This document shows, in pieces, positions 43,951-52,795 of a stretch of DNA of 64,000 nucleotides; within the stretch, counting starts at the first letter, position 1, and each line of letters starts with the position of its first letter. The stretch comes from Mucilaginibacter limnophilus. GTDB lineage: Bacteria; Bacteroidota; Bacteroidia; Sphingobacteriales; Sphingobacteriaceae. The DNA lies in NCBI RefSeq assembly GCF_004005815.1, contig NZ_SACK01000006.1:223195-287194 (forward strand), written 5' to 3'. The position numbers and the translations under genes were made by a program. The notes beneath the pieces were generated by a model. The model saw only the letters and a list, made by a program, of their open reading frames with translations. It did no database searches and was not told where the DNA came from.

Positions 43951-46347
43951 GTGTTTTCAGTATTTAAAAAAGAATTAACTGCCTACCTCAGTTCGCTAGT
44001 AGCCTATGTTACAATCGGCGTCTTCCTGCTTGTATTGGGGCTTTTTTTGTGGGTGTTTCCTGATAGCAGTATTTTAGAGTACGGTTATGCCGGACTGGAA
44101 AGTCTGTTTAATACCGCGCCCTACCTGTTCATGTTCCTGATACCGGCTATCACCATGCGTGCCATAGCCGAAGAACGCAAGGAAGGAACGCTGGAGCTGC
44201 TTTTAACCCGTCCGCTTACTTTATTTCAGATAGTATTTGGCAAATATCTTGCTTGTGTGCTATTAGTGTTATTCGCATTGGTACCTACACTGGTGTACTA
44301 TTATTCGGTATATGATCTTGGTTTACCACAAGGCAATATTGATACAGGCGCAGTGATGGGTTCATATATAGGCTTGCTGTTATTAGGCGCAGCCTTTACT
44401 GCCATTGGTTTATTTGCATCGTCACTTACCAAAAACCAGATCATCGCTTTTACTATAGCGGTATTTTTAAGTTTCTTTTTTTATACCGGGTTCGATTCAT
44501 TAAGTCAGTTGCTTTCGCTGCAAAATCTGGGACTTCAGGCTTTAGGTGTAACAGAGCACTATCAGTCGGTTAGTAGGGGAGTACTTGATACTCGCGATCT
44601 AATTTATTACCTGCTGTTGGCAGGGATATTTATCTGGCTGACCGTGTTTGTATTGATGCGCCAGCAACAAAAAGGTTTGCGCAGTACCAGAATGCTGGCT
44701 GTTATATCACTATTTATATTTGTTGGCATATTATCACAGTCTGCATTTACCCGGTTTGATTTTACTAAGGAGAAGCGTTATACGCTATCGGCCATTAGTC
44801 ATACAATAATTGATAGTTTGCCCGAGCCTGTAAAAGTGACCGTTTTTTTAGAAGGAAGTAATTTTCCGGGTGGTTTCCGCAGGTTGCAAAGCGCTACGCG
44901 TGATATGCTGTTGGACATGCAATCGTACAGCCATGGCAAATTTGAGTTTGAATTTACTGATCCGCTTGAAGGATTATCGAACCAGGAGCAGGAAACAACG
45001 GTTCAAAACTTGCAGGACCGCGGCATCGAACCAACTAATCTTAGCGTAAAAACCGACGATGGCCTGTCGCAAAAGTTGATCTTCCCCGGGGCGATGGTAA
45101 CATCGGGCGACAATGAAATAGCTGTTAAGTTACTGCAAACCCGTATCGGCCTGTCGCCTGATGAGGTACTGAATAACTCGGTGCAAAATCTTGAGTATGC
45201 GTTAACATCAGCCATAAAAAAAGTAACAGCCGGTGGCAAACCGCAGATAGGCTTTACCGAGGGACATAAAGAATTAACAGATACTCAATTACAGTATGCA
45301 CGTTATGCTTTATCGGATGGGTATTTAGTAGGAAGAGTAAATCTTTCAACAATTCCCTTTGACAGTTTAAAGAAAATTCAACTAATTTTTATACCCAAAC
45401 CTGACGCACCATTTACCGAAGCCGAAAAATTTAAGCTTGACCAATTCATTATGAACGGCGGTAATGTGGTTTGGACTATCGACCAGGTGAGTGCTGAGCT
45501 TGACAGCTTGCGAGGTAAGGGTGGTGAGCAGTTAGCTTTTCCAAAAAAGCTAAATCTTGATGATCAGTTATTCCGCTACGGTATCCGCATAAATTATGAC
45601 CTGATTGCCGACATGAGTTGCTCGCAGATACCGGTGGCCGCCGGCAACCTAGGCGGGCAGGCACAGATACAGTTGGCGCCATGGCTGTTTTATCCCGTAT
45701 ATATCCCAACCTCAAAGCATCCGGTAGTAAAAAACCTTGATGGTATAAGCAGCCAGTTTGCCAGCACCATTGATACGCTTGCTGTAAAAGGTACTAACAA
45801 GGTTGTTTTACTTAGCACATCGCCATACAATAAAAAATTGACCACGCCGCACCTGCTTTCGTTGCAGGCGCTTGAGCAGGAGCCCGACCCACGCGAGTTT
45901 ACAAATCAGCCAAAAATTACCGGGGTTTTACTTGAAGGAACTTTTAAGTCGGATTTTGCAAACCGCCCGGTTCCTGAAGGTTTGAATGAAAATATTGTTG
46001 CACTGCCGCAAAGCAAGCCTGCAAAAATGATAGTTTTCAGTGATGGCGACCTATTTAAAAACCAGGTAGCTACCGATGGTTCGCCATACCCGCTGGGGTA
46101 CGATCATTACACACAGCAAACCTATGGAAACAAAAATTTGCTGCTTAACATCGCCGATTACATGGCCGGTGACCAGCGCCTCATAGCGCTTCGAAGCAAA
46201 GAGATACAATTGCGCCTGCTCGACCGCGCCCGACTGCGTAATGAAAAGCTTACCTGGCAAATAATTAATACGGTTGTACCTTTGTTATTGGTGTTGATAT
46301 TTGCTATTTTTCAACATTATTTGCGCAGGCTGAAGTATGCCCGTTAA
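43951..46347 (+). CDS. GldF-GldG fusion: ABC-2 permease with GldG-type substrate-binding domain
   Basis: 798 residues, GTG start. Residues 1-240 form a GldF-type permease (six membrane helices; RAIAEERKEGTLELLLTRPLTLFQIVFGKYLACVLL; NQIIAFTIAVFLSFFFY). After a short linker (QQQKGLRSTRML) the rest is a GldG-type domain: membrane helix, RFDFTKEKRYTLSAISHTIIDSL, VTVFLEGSNFPGGFRRLQSATRDML, QIGFTEGHKEL, FVMNGG-like MNGGNVVWTIDQV, and a final helix near the C-terminus (WQIINTVVPLLLVLIFAIFQHY). In gliding flavobacteria gldF and gldG are separate genes; here they are joined. The ATPase partner is probably gldA at 26537-27244. Confidence 0.88.
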   Translation: MFSVFKKELTAYLSSLVAYVTIGVFLLVLGLFLWVFPDSSILEYGYAGLESLFNTAPYLFMFLIPAITMRAIAEERKEGTLELLLTRPLTLFQIVFGKYLACVLLVLFALVPTLVYYYSVYDLGLPQGNIDTGAVMGSYIGLLLLGAAFTAIGLFASSLTKNQIIAFTIAVFLSFFFYTGFDSLSQLLSLQNLGLQALGVTEHYQSVSRGVLDTRDLIYYLLLAGIFIWLTVFVLMRQQQKGLRSTRMLAVISLFIFVGILSQSAFTRFDFTKEKRYTLSAISHTIIDSLPEPVKVTVFLEGSNFPGGFRRLQSATRDMLLDMQSYSHGKFEFEFTDPLEGLSNQEQETTVQNLQDRGIEPTNLSVKTDDGLSQKLIFPGAMVTSGDNEIAVKLLQTRIGLSPDEVLNNSVQNLEYALTSAIKKVTAGGKPQIGFTEGHKELTDTQLQYARYALSDGYLVGRVNLSTIPFDSLKKIQLIFIPKPDAPFTEAEKFKLDQFIMNGGNVVWTIDQVSAELDSLRGKGGEQLAFPKKLNLDDQLFRYGIRINYDLIADMSCSQIPVAAGNLGGQAQIQLAPWLFYPVYIPTSKHPVVKNLDGISSQFASTIDTLAVKGTNKVVLLSTSPYNKKLTTPHLLSLQALEQEPDPREFTNQPKITGVLLEGTFKSDFANRPVPEGLNENIVALPQSKPAKMIVFSDGDLFKNQVATDGSPYPLGYDHYTQQTYGNKNLLLNIADYMAGDQRLIALRSKEIQLRLLDRARLRNEKLTWQIINTVVPLLLVLIFAIFQHYLRRLKYAR

Positions 46348-46353
46348 AATTTA

Positions 46354-46361
46354 TACTTTTG
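46354..46361 (+). promoter_or_regulatory. dnaN minus-7 box
   Basis: TACTTTTG, 25 bases before the ATG at 46387. Confidence 0.55.
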
Positions 46362-46386
46362 ATTTGATTAAACACTAAATAGGTCT

Positions 46387-47511
46387 ATGCGATTTATCGT
46401 TTCTACATCAACATTGCTTAAACAGCTGCAGGCTGTTAGCGGTGCCCTAAGCAACAGCACAGTGTTGCCTATTCTGGAGAACTTTTTATTTGAAATAAAG
46501 GACGGTAATTTAACCATATCGGCAACTGACCTGCAAACCAGCATGACAACTTCGCTGGCGGTTGAAGCTAAAGAGAACGGCCGCATTGCCATTCCATCAC
46601 GCATATTGCTTGATACGCTAAAATCATTACCTGAGCAGCCGGTGGCTTTTTCTGTTGACGATACTACTTTTGCTATTGAAATAAGCGCCGGCGACGGTAA
46701 GTATAAATTAAGCGGCGAAAACGGCGAAGATTTCCCTAAGATCCCGGTGGTGGAGAACGCGTCATCGGTTAATCTGCCTGCATCGGTACTTTCTGAAGCG
46801 ATAAATAAAACCATCTTCGCGGTAAGTAATGATGAGCTGCGCCCTGCCATGACAGGTGTATTCACTCAACTATCAACTCAGCATTTAACTTTTGTATCAA
46901 CCGACGCGCATAAACTGGTTCGCTACCGTCGTAAGGATGCAAAAGCAGCCGGTACGGCTTCTTTCATTTTGCCTAAAAAGGCCTTAACGTTATTAAAGTC
47001 TGCTTTACCTGCCGATGATGTAAACGTTTCGGTAGAGTATAACAGCACCAGCGCTTTCTTTAAATTTGGCAACATTAACCTTGTTTGCCGCCTGATAGAT
47101 GAACGCTATCCTGATTATGAGGCTGTTATTCCGGTTAATAACCCGAATAAACTGCATATTGACCGTCTTGCATTTTTGGGCTCGCTTAGCCGTGTGGCTA
47201 TTTACGCAAACAAAACCACCCACCAGGTAAGGTTAAAGATCAGCGGCAGCGAACTACATATCTCATCAGAAGATATCGACTTTGCTAACGAAGCTCACGA
47301 GCGCCTGAACTGCCAGTATGAAGGCGAGGATATTGAAATTGGCTTTAATGCACGCTTTTTGATAGAGATGCTTAAAAACCTGAGCAGCGAAGAAGTAGTG
47401 CTTGAAATGTCAACCCCTAACCGTGCGGGTTTGTTGCTACCACAAGGCGGCGATGAAAACGAAGATGTGCTGATGCTGGTTATGCCGGTGATGCTTAATA
47501 GCTATGCTTAA
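46387..47511 (+). CDS. dnaN: DNA polymerase III beta sliding clamp
   Basis: 374-residue ring-clamp subunit. N-terminal MRFIVSTSTLLKQLQAVSGALSNSTVLPILENFLFEI, GEDFPKIPVVE, domain 2 LRPAMTGVFTQLSTQHLTFVSTDAHKLVRYR, and the C-terminal VMPVMLNSYA with the hydrophobic cleft region VLMLVMPV. Role: tethers replicative polymerase and repair factors to DNA. It is not next to dnaA here, unlike in many Firmicutes. A perfect terminator follows. Confidence 0.96.
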   Translation: MRFIVSTSTLLKQLQAVSGALSNSTVLPILENFLFEIKDGNLTISATDLQTSMTTSLAVEAKENGRIAIPSRILLDTLKSLPEQPVAFSVDDTTFAIEISAGDGKYKLSGENGEDFPKIPVVENASSVNLPASVLSEAINKTIFAVSNDELRPAMTGVFTQLSTQHLTFVSTDAHKLVRYRRKDAKAAGTASFILPKKALTLLKSALPADDVNVSVEYNSTSAFFKFGNINLVCRLIDERYPDYEAVIPVNNPNKLHIDRLAFLGSLSRVAIYANKTTHQVRLKISGSELHISSEDIDFANEAHERLNCQYEGEDIEIGFNARFLIEMLKNLSSEEVVLEMSTPNRAGLLLPQGGDENEDVLMLVMPVMLNSYA

Positions 47512-47538
47512 GTGTAAACTTAAATTATAAATCCAACT

Positions 47539-47568
47539 AAAAGTCTGCCCGAAAAGGCAGACTTTTTT
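47539..47568 (+). terminator. Rho-independent terminator after dnaN
   Basis: AAAAGTCTGCC (47539-47549) pairs exactly with GGCAGACTTTT (47556-47566). Confidence 0.85.
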
Positions 47569-47654
47569 GTTAGCATTGCAAAGCGTTTCTTGTTTGTAAT
47601 TATTACTATTATTGCAACCGCTAAATAAACGATTTAGCATCATGATTACCAATT

Positions 47655-49163
47655 ATGAAATACATTATCAAAAGCCTTGTTGTAATTGCACTATTAGGTT
47701 TTACCAATATTAAAGCAGCCAAAGCGCAATCAAATGCCCTAATAGCCGGTGACTTTGCTGATCCTTCTATCATCCGTGTACCCGGAAAAGGTTATTACGC
47801 GGTAGGTACTTCTTCAGAATGGGCGCCGCACTTTCCGGTTTATAAATCGAGCGACTTAAAGATCTGGAAACAGACCGGCTATGTTTTCGATAAAGCCCCG
47901 GAGTGGACATCGGGTTCATTTTGGGCGCCCGAATATTACTTCATGAACGGGCAGTATTATATTTATTATACAGCCAGAAGAAAATCAGACGGGGTATCAT
48001 ACATCGGTGTGGCTACATCAAAGTTCCCTGATAAGGGTTTTCAGGATCATGGCGTGATCATAAATCATGGTAAGGAAGCTATAGATGGTTTTGTATTTAA
48101 CGATAACGGGCAGCTTTACATCACATTTAAGGCTTACGGACTTGAGAACAGGCCGATTGAGATATTAGGCTATAAGCTTTCGGCAGATGGTATGAAAGTA
48201 ATAGGCGAACCTTTTTCACTGTTGAAGGATGATGAACGGCAGGGTATGGAAGGGCAAAGCATCCTGAAAAAGGATGGATTTTATTATTTATTTTATTCGG
48301 CTGGTAACTGTTGCGGTGGCGGATGCAGCTACAATGTACGTGTTGCACGGTCAAAAACATTTAAAGGCCCGTATGTAAAGTATGACAAAAACCCTTTGTT
48401 GCGAGCAGAGGGAGAATGGAAATGTACCGGGCATGGTACGTTTGTAAACACGCCCGAGGGTAAAACGTATTATCTGCATCACGCATATAGCAATACTAAT
48501 GATGTATTTACGGGCAGGCAGGGCATGCTTGCTGAACTTACCTGGCCTGTTAAAGGCGGTTGGCCGGTGCTGAAAGGATCGGCTATCGAAAGTAACGACA
48601 ATACAAATATTACCGATCAATTCAAGGCTGCCAAACCGGCGTTATACTGGCAATGGGACTTTCGTAATTCAACGCCTGTTATAAAGCAGGGTGGAGGTAA
48701 GCTTAGCTTGTCGGGTACAATTAAAGAAGGAAACACAACGGGTGTAGCGCTTACCGTAAGGCCGGTATCTGATAACTTTGAGGTAACCACAACAGTAACT
48801 AACAGCAATAGTGCATTAAAAGGCCTTGTATTTTATGGTGATGCCAAAGCAGCGGCAGGCATTGGTGTTGAAGGTAAAGAAGTGCAATTATGGATAGTGA
48901 AGGATAATAAAAGAGAGGTACTTGCTCAAAAGGCGCTTGATTCGGCTGCCCCGGTTGAATTAAAATTATCTATGCGGCCTGATAGAACCTGTAAAGTATT
49001 TTACAGGCAAGACAAAAATGACTGGAAAGAACTTGCAGCTGATAGAGGTTTGGATATAGGCTTCTTACCACAATGGGATAGGAGCCCAAGGATTGGATTA
49101 CATTTCAAGGGAGAAACAGGAGCTGTGGCCGAGTTCTCATCATTCACCCTTACAAACAAATAG
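47655..49163 (+). CDS. Secreted GH43-family glycoside hydrolase
   Basis: 502 residues with a signal peptide (MKYIIKSLVVIALLGFTNIKAAKAQ). Five-bladed beta-propeller features: catalytic-base Asp in AGDFADPSIIRVPGKGYYAVGTSSEWAPHFPVYKSSDLKIWKQTGYVFD, FWAPEYYFMNGQYYIYYTARR, EAIDGFVFNDNGQLYITFKAYG and GHGTFVNTPEGKTYYLHHAYS. The C-terminal half (about 330-502) is a beta-sandwich accessory domain. Likely an arabinofuranosidase/xylosidase-type hemicellulose enzyme, but there is no SusCD pair nearby, so the substrate cannot be assigned. Confidence 0.87.
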   Translation: MKYIIKSLVVIALLGFTNIKAAKAQSNALIAGDFADPSIIRVPGKGYYAVGTSSEWAPHFPVYKSSDLKIWKQTGYVFDKAPEWTSGSFWAPEYYFMNGQYYIYYTARRKSDGVSYIGVATSKFPDKGFQDHGVIINHGKEAIDGFVFNDNGQLYITFKAYGLENRPIEILGYKLSADGMKVIGEPFSLLKDDERQGMEGQSILKKDGFYYLFYSAGNCCGGGCSYNVRVARSKTFKGPYVKYDKNPLLRAEGEWKCTGHGTFVNTPEGKTYYLHHAYSNTNDVFTGRQGMLAELTWPVKGGWPVLKGSAIESNDNTNITDQFKAAKPALYWQWDFRNSTPVIKQGGGKLSLSGTIKEGNTTGVALTVRPVSDNFEVTTTVTNSNSALKGLVFYGDAKAAAGIGVEGKEVQLWIVKDNKREVLAQKALDSAAPVELKLSMRPDRTCKVFYRQDKNDWKELAADRGLDIGFLPQWDRSPRIGLHFKGETGAVAEFSSFTLTNK

Positions 49164-49230
49164 GTAACTACTTCAAATATTTGTTCTGCAATATAACAAA
49201 CATCAAAAACAGCAGTTATATATTAGCACC

Positions 49231-49902
49231 ATGAATCTTAAGGCACCCTTTGTAGTTTTTTTCCTGATAATGGCTACGCTTGTTGCATGCCAAAAGGATG
49301 ATCTGCCGCCTCAAGTTTCCACTAACACTGCTCAGTTAAGCGTTATTAATCTTACCACCAGCCAGCTGAATTTTTTTCAAAACGGTAACAGGTTAAACAG
49401 AACGTCTACTATTTATGCATTAGGCGCTACCGATTATTTTGAAGTATTTGCAGGCGAACAGGTGTTTCAGTTTAAAAGAAACGGCAGTTCAGATGTGTTA
49501 TTTAATGTAAATTTGACTTTGGATAGTTTAGGCAGCTACTCGTTATTTGCCGCGGGTTTAAGTCCTGACGATATGATACTTGCCAATGACGATAATATAA
49601 CTATTGATACCGGTGATGTTTCCATGATAAGATTTGTTAATGCCTCGCCAGAACAAGGAAACTTTGATCTGTTATTAAATGATACATTAGCTTTCGGTAG
49701 CAGGGCGTATAAAACAATATCAGATTTTGTACCGGTTAGAAGTGGAGAAAGGATATTAAAAATAACCCGGTCGGGAACAGGGGATACGCTGATCAGAGAT
49801 ACAATTGAATTAACGAGAGGCCGTGCTTATACCATATTTTCGAAAGGATTAATAGGGCAAACCGGTGACGCAGGTTTTGGCTCGGGGCTAATTTTAAATT
49901 AG
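49231..49902 (+). CDS. DUF4397 lipoprotein, probably surface exposed (1)
   Basis: 223 residues. Signal peptide with acylated Cys at about residue 20 (IMATLVAC) followed by QKDD, close to the Cys-Gln-Lys-Asp-Asp-Glu surface lipoprotein export signal described in Capnocytophaga. The mature part has two Ig-like halves with DUF4397 strings (QLSVINLTTSQLNFFQNGNRLNRT; MIRFVNASPEQGNFDLLLNDTLAFGSRAYKTISDFVPVRSG). Paired with a second DUF4397 gene 5 bases downstream. Confidence 0.85.
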   Translation: MNLKAPFVVFFLIMATLVACQKDDLPPQVSTNTAQLSVINLTTSQLNFFQNGNRLNRTSTIYALGATDYFEVFAGEQVFQFKRNGSSDVLFNVNLTLDSLGSYSLFAAGLSPDDMILANDDNITIDTGDVSMIRFVNASPEQGNFDLLLNDTLAFGSRAYKTISDFVPVRSGERILKITRSGTGDTLIRDTIELTRGRAYTIFSKGLIGQTGDAGFGSGLILN

Positions 49903-49907
49903 GAAAG

Positions 49908-50630
49908 GTGAAAAAAAATAACTCAATATCGGTAAATATCTTTTCAGTACTTGTAAGCTTATGGGGACTGCTGTTGCTATCGTCGTGCGGAAACAACGGC
50001 AACATTAACCCGGTTGAGGCCAAGATACAGTACCAGGTTTTAAACTTAAGCTACGATATCTTGCCTGTTAACCTGTATGTAAATTACCTTAAGCAAAACT
50101 CAAGCAGCATCAGATATCCAAGCGGATCGGGCTATATTGGGCTTACTACTATTGATACCCCTTTCCAGATACGTTCGGCACAAACAAATACTACCGTTAA
50201 CCTGCTTAAGATTGACAGCACAAAGCTGAGCCGGGATACTAAATATACAGTATATATTGTAGGATCGCGGAAAGACAGTACGCTTGATTATATTTTTACT
50301 GTTGATACCAGCAGGGTGCCTGCTGTAGGTAAAGGTAAAGTACGCTTTGTAAACGCGGCGCCACAGGTAACCGGGGCCGACAGCCTTACTATAACCGCTA
50401 ATGATGTTGTGGCTTTTTCAAAAAAATACAAAGGGGTAAGCGACTATATAGAGTTAACCTCCGGTATGTACAATTTTGTTATACACCCCAATAATAATTT
50501 GAACCAAACACTGGTTACATTACCAAACACCACCATTCAGGATGGCAGGTTGTATACCATATATACTTATGGCTTGGCTTTCAGGACTGATACAACCGCT
50601 TTTAACGCGCAAATTTTAAACAACCGTTAA
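49908..50630 (+). CDS. DUF4397 lipoprotein (2)
   Basis: 240 residues, GTG start. Lipoprotein signal (VSLWGLLLLSSC) followed by GNNGNINP, which lacks the acidic export signal of its neighbour. DUF4397 strings: YQVLNLSYDILPVNLYVNYL, GKGKVRFVNAAPQVTGADSLTITANDVVAFSKKYKGVSDYIELTSGMYNF. Only 5 bases after the first DUF4397 gene, hence co-transcribed. Probably extracellular binding or scaffold proteins; partner unknown. Confidence 0.83.
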   Translation: MKKNNSISVNIFSVLVSLWGLLLLSSCGNNGNINPVEAKIQYQVLNLSYDILPVNLYVNYLKQNSSSIRYPSGSGYIGLTTIDTPFQIRSAQTNTTVNLLKIDSTKLSRDTKYTVYIVGSRKDSTLDYIFTVDTSRVPAVGKGKVRFVNAAPQVTGADSLTITANDVVAFSKKYKGVSDYIELTSGMYNFVIHPNNNLNQTLVTLPNTTIQDGRLYTIYTYGLAFRTDTTAFNAQILNNR

Positions 50631-50641
50631 TCTTTTTATTA

Positions 50642-50649
50642 TATTTTTG
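50642..50649 (+). promoter_or_regulatory. Minus-7 box for the DedA gene
   Basis: TATTTTTG, 17 bases before the GTG at 50667. Confidence 0.5.
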
Positions 50650-50666
50650 CGGCAAATAAAGCCAAC

Positions 50667-51329
50667 GTGGAAATAATAAAAACCATTATCGATTTTATTC
50701 TGCATATTGATAAACACCTTGCAGAGATCACGCACGATTACCAAACCTGGACATACCTGATACTGTTCGTTATTATTTTTGCTGAAACCGGCTTTGTTGT
50801 AACACCCTTTCTTCCCGGTGATTCGCTGCTTTTTGCTGCGGGCGCCTTAATAGCGGGCGGCCAAACAGGCTTAAACATTTATGTCCTGACTTTATTACTT
50901 ATAGCCGCGGCTTTTATAGGTAATACCGTCAATTATCTGCTGGGTAATTACCTCGGCCCAAAAGTATTCAAAGAAAATAACAAAATACTGAAGCTTGATT
51001 ACTATCTGCAAACTAAAGCTTTTTTTGATAAGCATGGCGGCAAGGCGGTTATATTCAGCAGGTTTTTGCCGATTATACGTACTATAGCCCCTTTTGTGGC
51101 CGGTGTAGGCAGTATGCCTTTGGCGCGTTACAGCTGGTATAATATTGTAGGTGGTTTTGCGTGGGTAGTAAGCTTTTTGTTTTTAGGATATTTCTTTGGC
51201 AACATTCCGGTGGTGAAAGAAAATTTTACCATCGTGGTATTTGCTATTATCCTTTTTTCAATAGTTCCGCCGATATGGGCTGCCATCAAATCAAGAACAG
51301 CGAAAAAAACGCCGGGATCGGGCTTGTAA
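50667..51329 (+). CDS. DedA-family membrane protein
   Basis: 220 residues, GTG start. VTT/DedA family of undecaprenyl phosphate/phospholipid flippases. Signature FAETGFVVTPFLPGDSLLFAAGALIAGG and the FDKHGGKAVIFSRFLPIIRTIAPFVAGVGSMPLARY re-entrant motif with conserved Arg residues, then YNIVGGFAWVVSFLFLGYFFG. Five to six hydrophobic segments. The gene on its right is convergent with 1 base between stops. Confidence 0.93.
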   Translation: MEIIKTIIDFILHIDKHLAEITHDYQTWTYLILFVIIFAETGFVVTPFLPGDSLLFAAGALIAGGQTGLNIYVLTLLLIAAAFIGNTVNYLLGNYLGPKVFKENNKILKLDYYLQTKAFFDKHGGKAVIFSRFLPIIRTIAPFVAGVGSMPLARYSWYNIVGGFAWVVSFLFLGYFFGNIPVVKENFTIVVFAIILFSIVPPIWAAIKSRTAKKTPGSGL

Positions 51330-51330
51330 G

Positions 51331-52233
51331 TTAGCGGGTATCCCGTTTAATGATTGTTTTAGATATAAGTCTATTCAAATCAGGCTGTCCTGCATCAACC
51401 CAGGCGGAAAACCAGTAGCTGCCCGCGGCTATCATGGCCGAACGCATGCGCCGTTGTATCATTCCCTTAAGCATATTGTGATAAGCGCGGCAGTATTCAA
51501 CAGAATATACTTTAACTTTTCGGTTGCCCCGCTTTTCAACAGAGTATTTCTTTGTTTCAGGAAAAGTTTTGTTAAGTATATGCTGTAAACGCAGCACGCT
51601 GTCGGCACTGCCGAATGATGAGCGGCATATCCTAAAAGCTTCGGTAAGCGGATTGTTAATGTATCTCGCCTTAGCCGGGAGCAATGTATAACTGCCGCCA
51701 AATAGCTCAGGCAATCGGCTTTCCCATAAAGCATGTATACCTTCCTGTCCGGTTAACTGTCCGTCGTGGTTTAGGGCTAAATGCAGGGGTACATGCGCAT
51801 CGGCCACATAATGCGCCAGGTTAGCCGACGTGCGCAGGATTGATAAGGTATCATGTTCTTTAAACGCTTTTACCAGCCAGTAATAGTTTTGCTGTATAGT
51901 CCACGGCAAAATGCCGTGTTTCAGCATGGTGTCCCGGCCGTACCTTTTCTCAAAGTCTTTCCACTTGCGGGGAATCTTGTTAAACGGGTTTTTGCCGTAC
52001 CTGTCGGCGTTGAAAAAGTGTCGCGGTATCTCGGTTGAATCAACATAGCGGCGTTTATCAGGCGTAATGGCATGCTCAACTATAAAGCCGATATTAGCTT
52101 TATAAAAGGCCGCCATTGGCTTAGGTAAGGTGTACACTGCCAGCCTGTTTATGCGGTAATGCGCAAAGTACCCCCATGACGAAAGGAAGGTGATAAGTAC
52201 AAAGCCGGTGATAAGTGATAAAAGTTTACGCAT
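51331..52233 (-). CDS. Zinc-dependent phospholipase C / S1-P1 nuclease-like protein
   Basis: 300 residues. N-terminal hydrophobic signal segment (LLSLITGFVLITFLSSWGYFAHYRIN), then an all-helical domain with clustered metal-binding His/Asp: HYRINRLAVYTLPKP, EHAITPDKRRYVDS, PRHFFNAD, LAHYVADAHVPLHLALNHDGQLTGQEGIHALWESRLPE. The HYVADAHVPLH string and the preceding Trp at the N-terminus are typical of zinc-dependent PLC/P1-nuclease-fold proteins. Substrate (lipid or nucleic acid) unresolved. Confidence 0.82.
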   Translation of the reverse strand: MRKLLSLITGFVLITFLSSWGYFAHYRINRLAVYTLPKPMAAFYKANIGFIVEHAITPDKRRYVDSTEIPRHFFNADRYGKNPFNKIPRKWKDFEKRYGRDTMLKHGILPWTIQQNYYWLVKAFKEHDTLSILRTSANLAHYVADAHVPLHLALNHDGQLTGQEGIHALWESRLPELFGGSYTLLPAKARYINNPLTEAFRICRSSFGSADSVLRLQHILNKTFPETKKYSVEKRGNRKVKVYSVEYCRAYHNMLKGMIQRRMRSAMIAAGSYWFSAWVDAGQPDLNRLISKTIIKRDTR

Positions 52234-52296
52234 ACGTCAATCAATAATACAGAAATTGCCGTTAACAACGCGTTAAGTTTAATGTTGAAAAATTGC

Positions 52297-52327
52297 TTGT
52301 GTAATTAAAAATATACAACTATATTTG
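52297..52327 (+). promoter_or_regulatory. rpsT promoter
   Basis: Minus-33 TTG at 52297-52299, 20 bases, then minus-7 TATATTTG at 52320-52327; best consensus match in the window. ATG at 52365. Confidence 0.65.
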
Positions 52328-52364
52328 CACTCTTAAAAATTAGAAGAGTAACAAGCTATATACA

Positions 52365-52619
52365 ATGGCAAATCATAAATCATCATTAAAAAGAATCCGT
52401 TCAAACGCTGCGAAGCGTCTGCGTAACAGGTACCAGGCTAAAACCACACGTAATGCTATCAAGAAATTAAGAGGCACAACTACCAAAGCTGATGCAACTC
52501 CGCTTTTAAGCAAAGTTATCTCTATGCTTGACCGCCTGGCTAAAAAGAATGTTATTCACAAAAACAAAGCTTCAAACAATAAATCAAAACTGACTAAGTT
52601 CGTTAACGGCTTATCATAA
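52365..52619 (+). CDS. rpsT: 30S ribosomal protein S20
   Basis: 84-residue, very basic, helical primary 16S rRNA-binding protein ([36 protein letters not shown] near the start). Length and composition match bacterial S20. Monocistronic with its own strong promoter and terminator. Confidence 0.95.
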   Translation: MANHKSSLKRIRSNAAKRLRNRYQAKTTRNAIKKLRGTTTKADATPLLSKVISMLDRLAKKNVIHKNKASNNKSKLTKFVNGLS

Positions 52620-52637
52620 GGTTTATTTACCGATATT

Positions 52638-52671
52638 AAAAGGCGATGGGATTTTTCCTGTCGCCTTTTTT
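52638..52671 (+). terminator. Rho-independent terminator after rpsT
   Basis: AAAAGGCGA (52638-52646) pairs with TCGCCTTTT (52661-52669); an inner GGA/TCC pair extends it. Confidence 0.82.
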
Positions 52672-52702
52672 GCGTTGTACGTGAGCTGAATACATGTTAT
52701 AT

Positions 52703-52731
52703 CTTCTCGCACCTCGTCGAAATGACATAAA
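52703..52731. repeat. Degraded half copy of the GTCATTTCGAC palindromic element
   Basis: Contains ATCTTCTCGCACCTCGTCG followed by AAATGACA, the inverse of the left arm of the elements at 20751 and 21938. The partner arm is absent, so it is a remnant. Confidence 0.6.
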
Positions 52732-52795
52732 ATTCTATTGTTTTTGTTTAGATAGGATTCTGCCAATTATAATATTCTGTAAATTCAGCTCCTGA

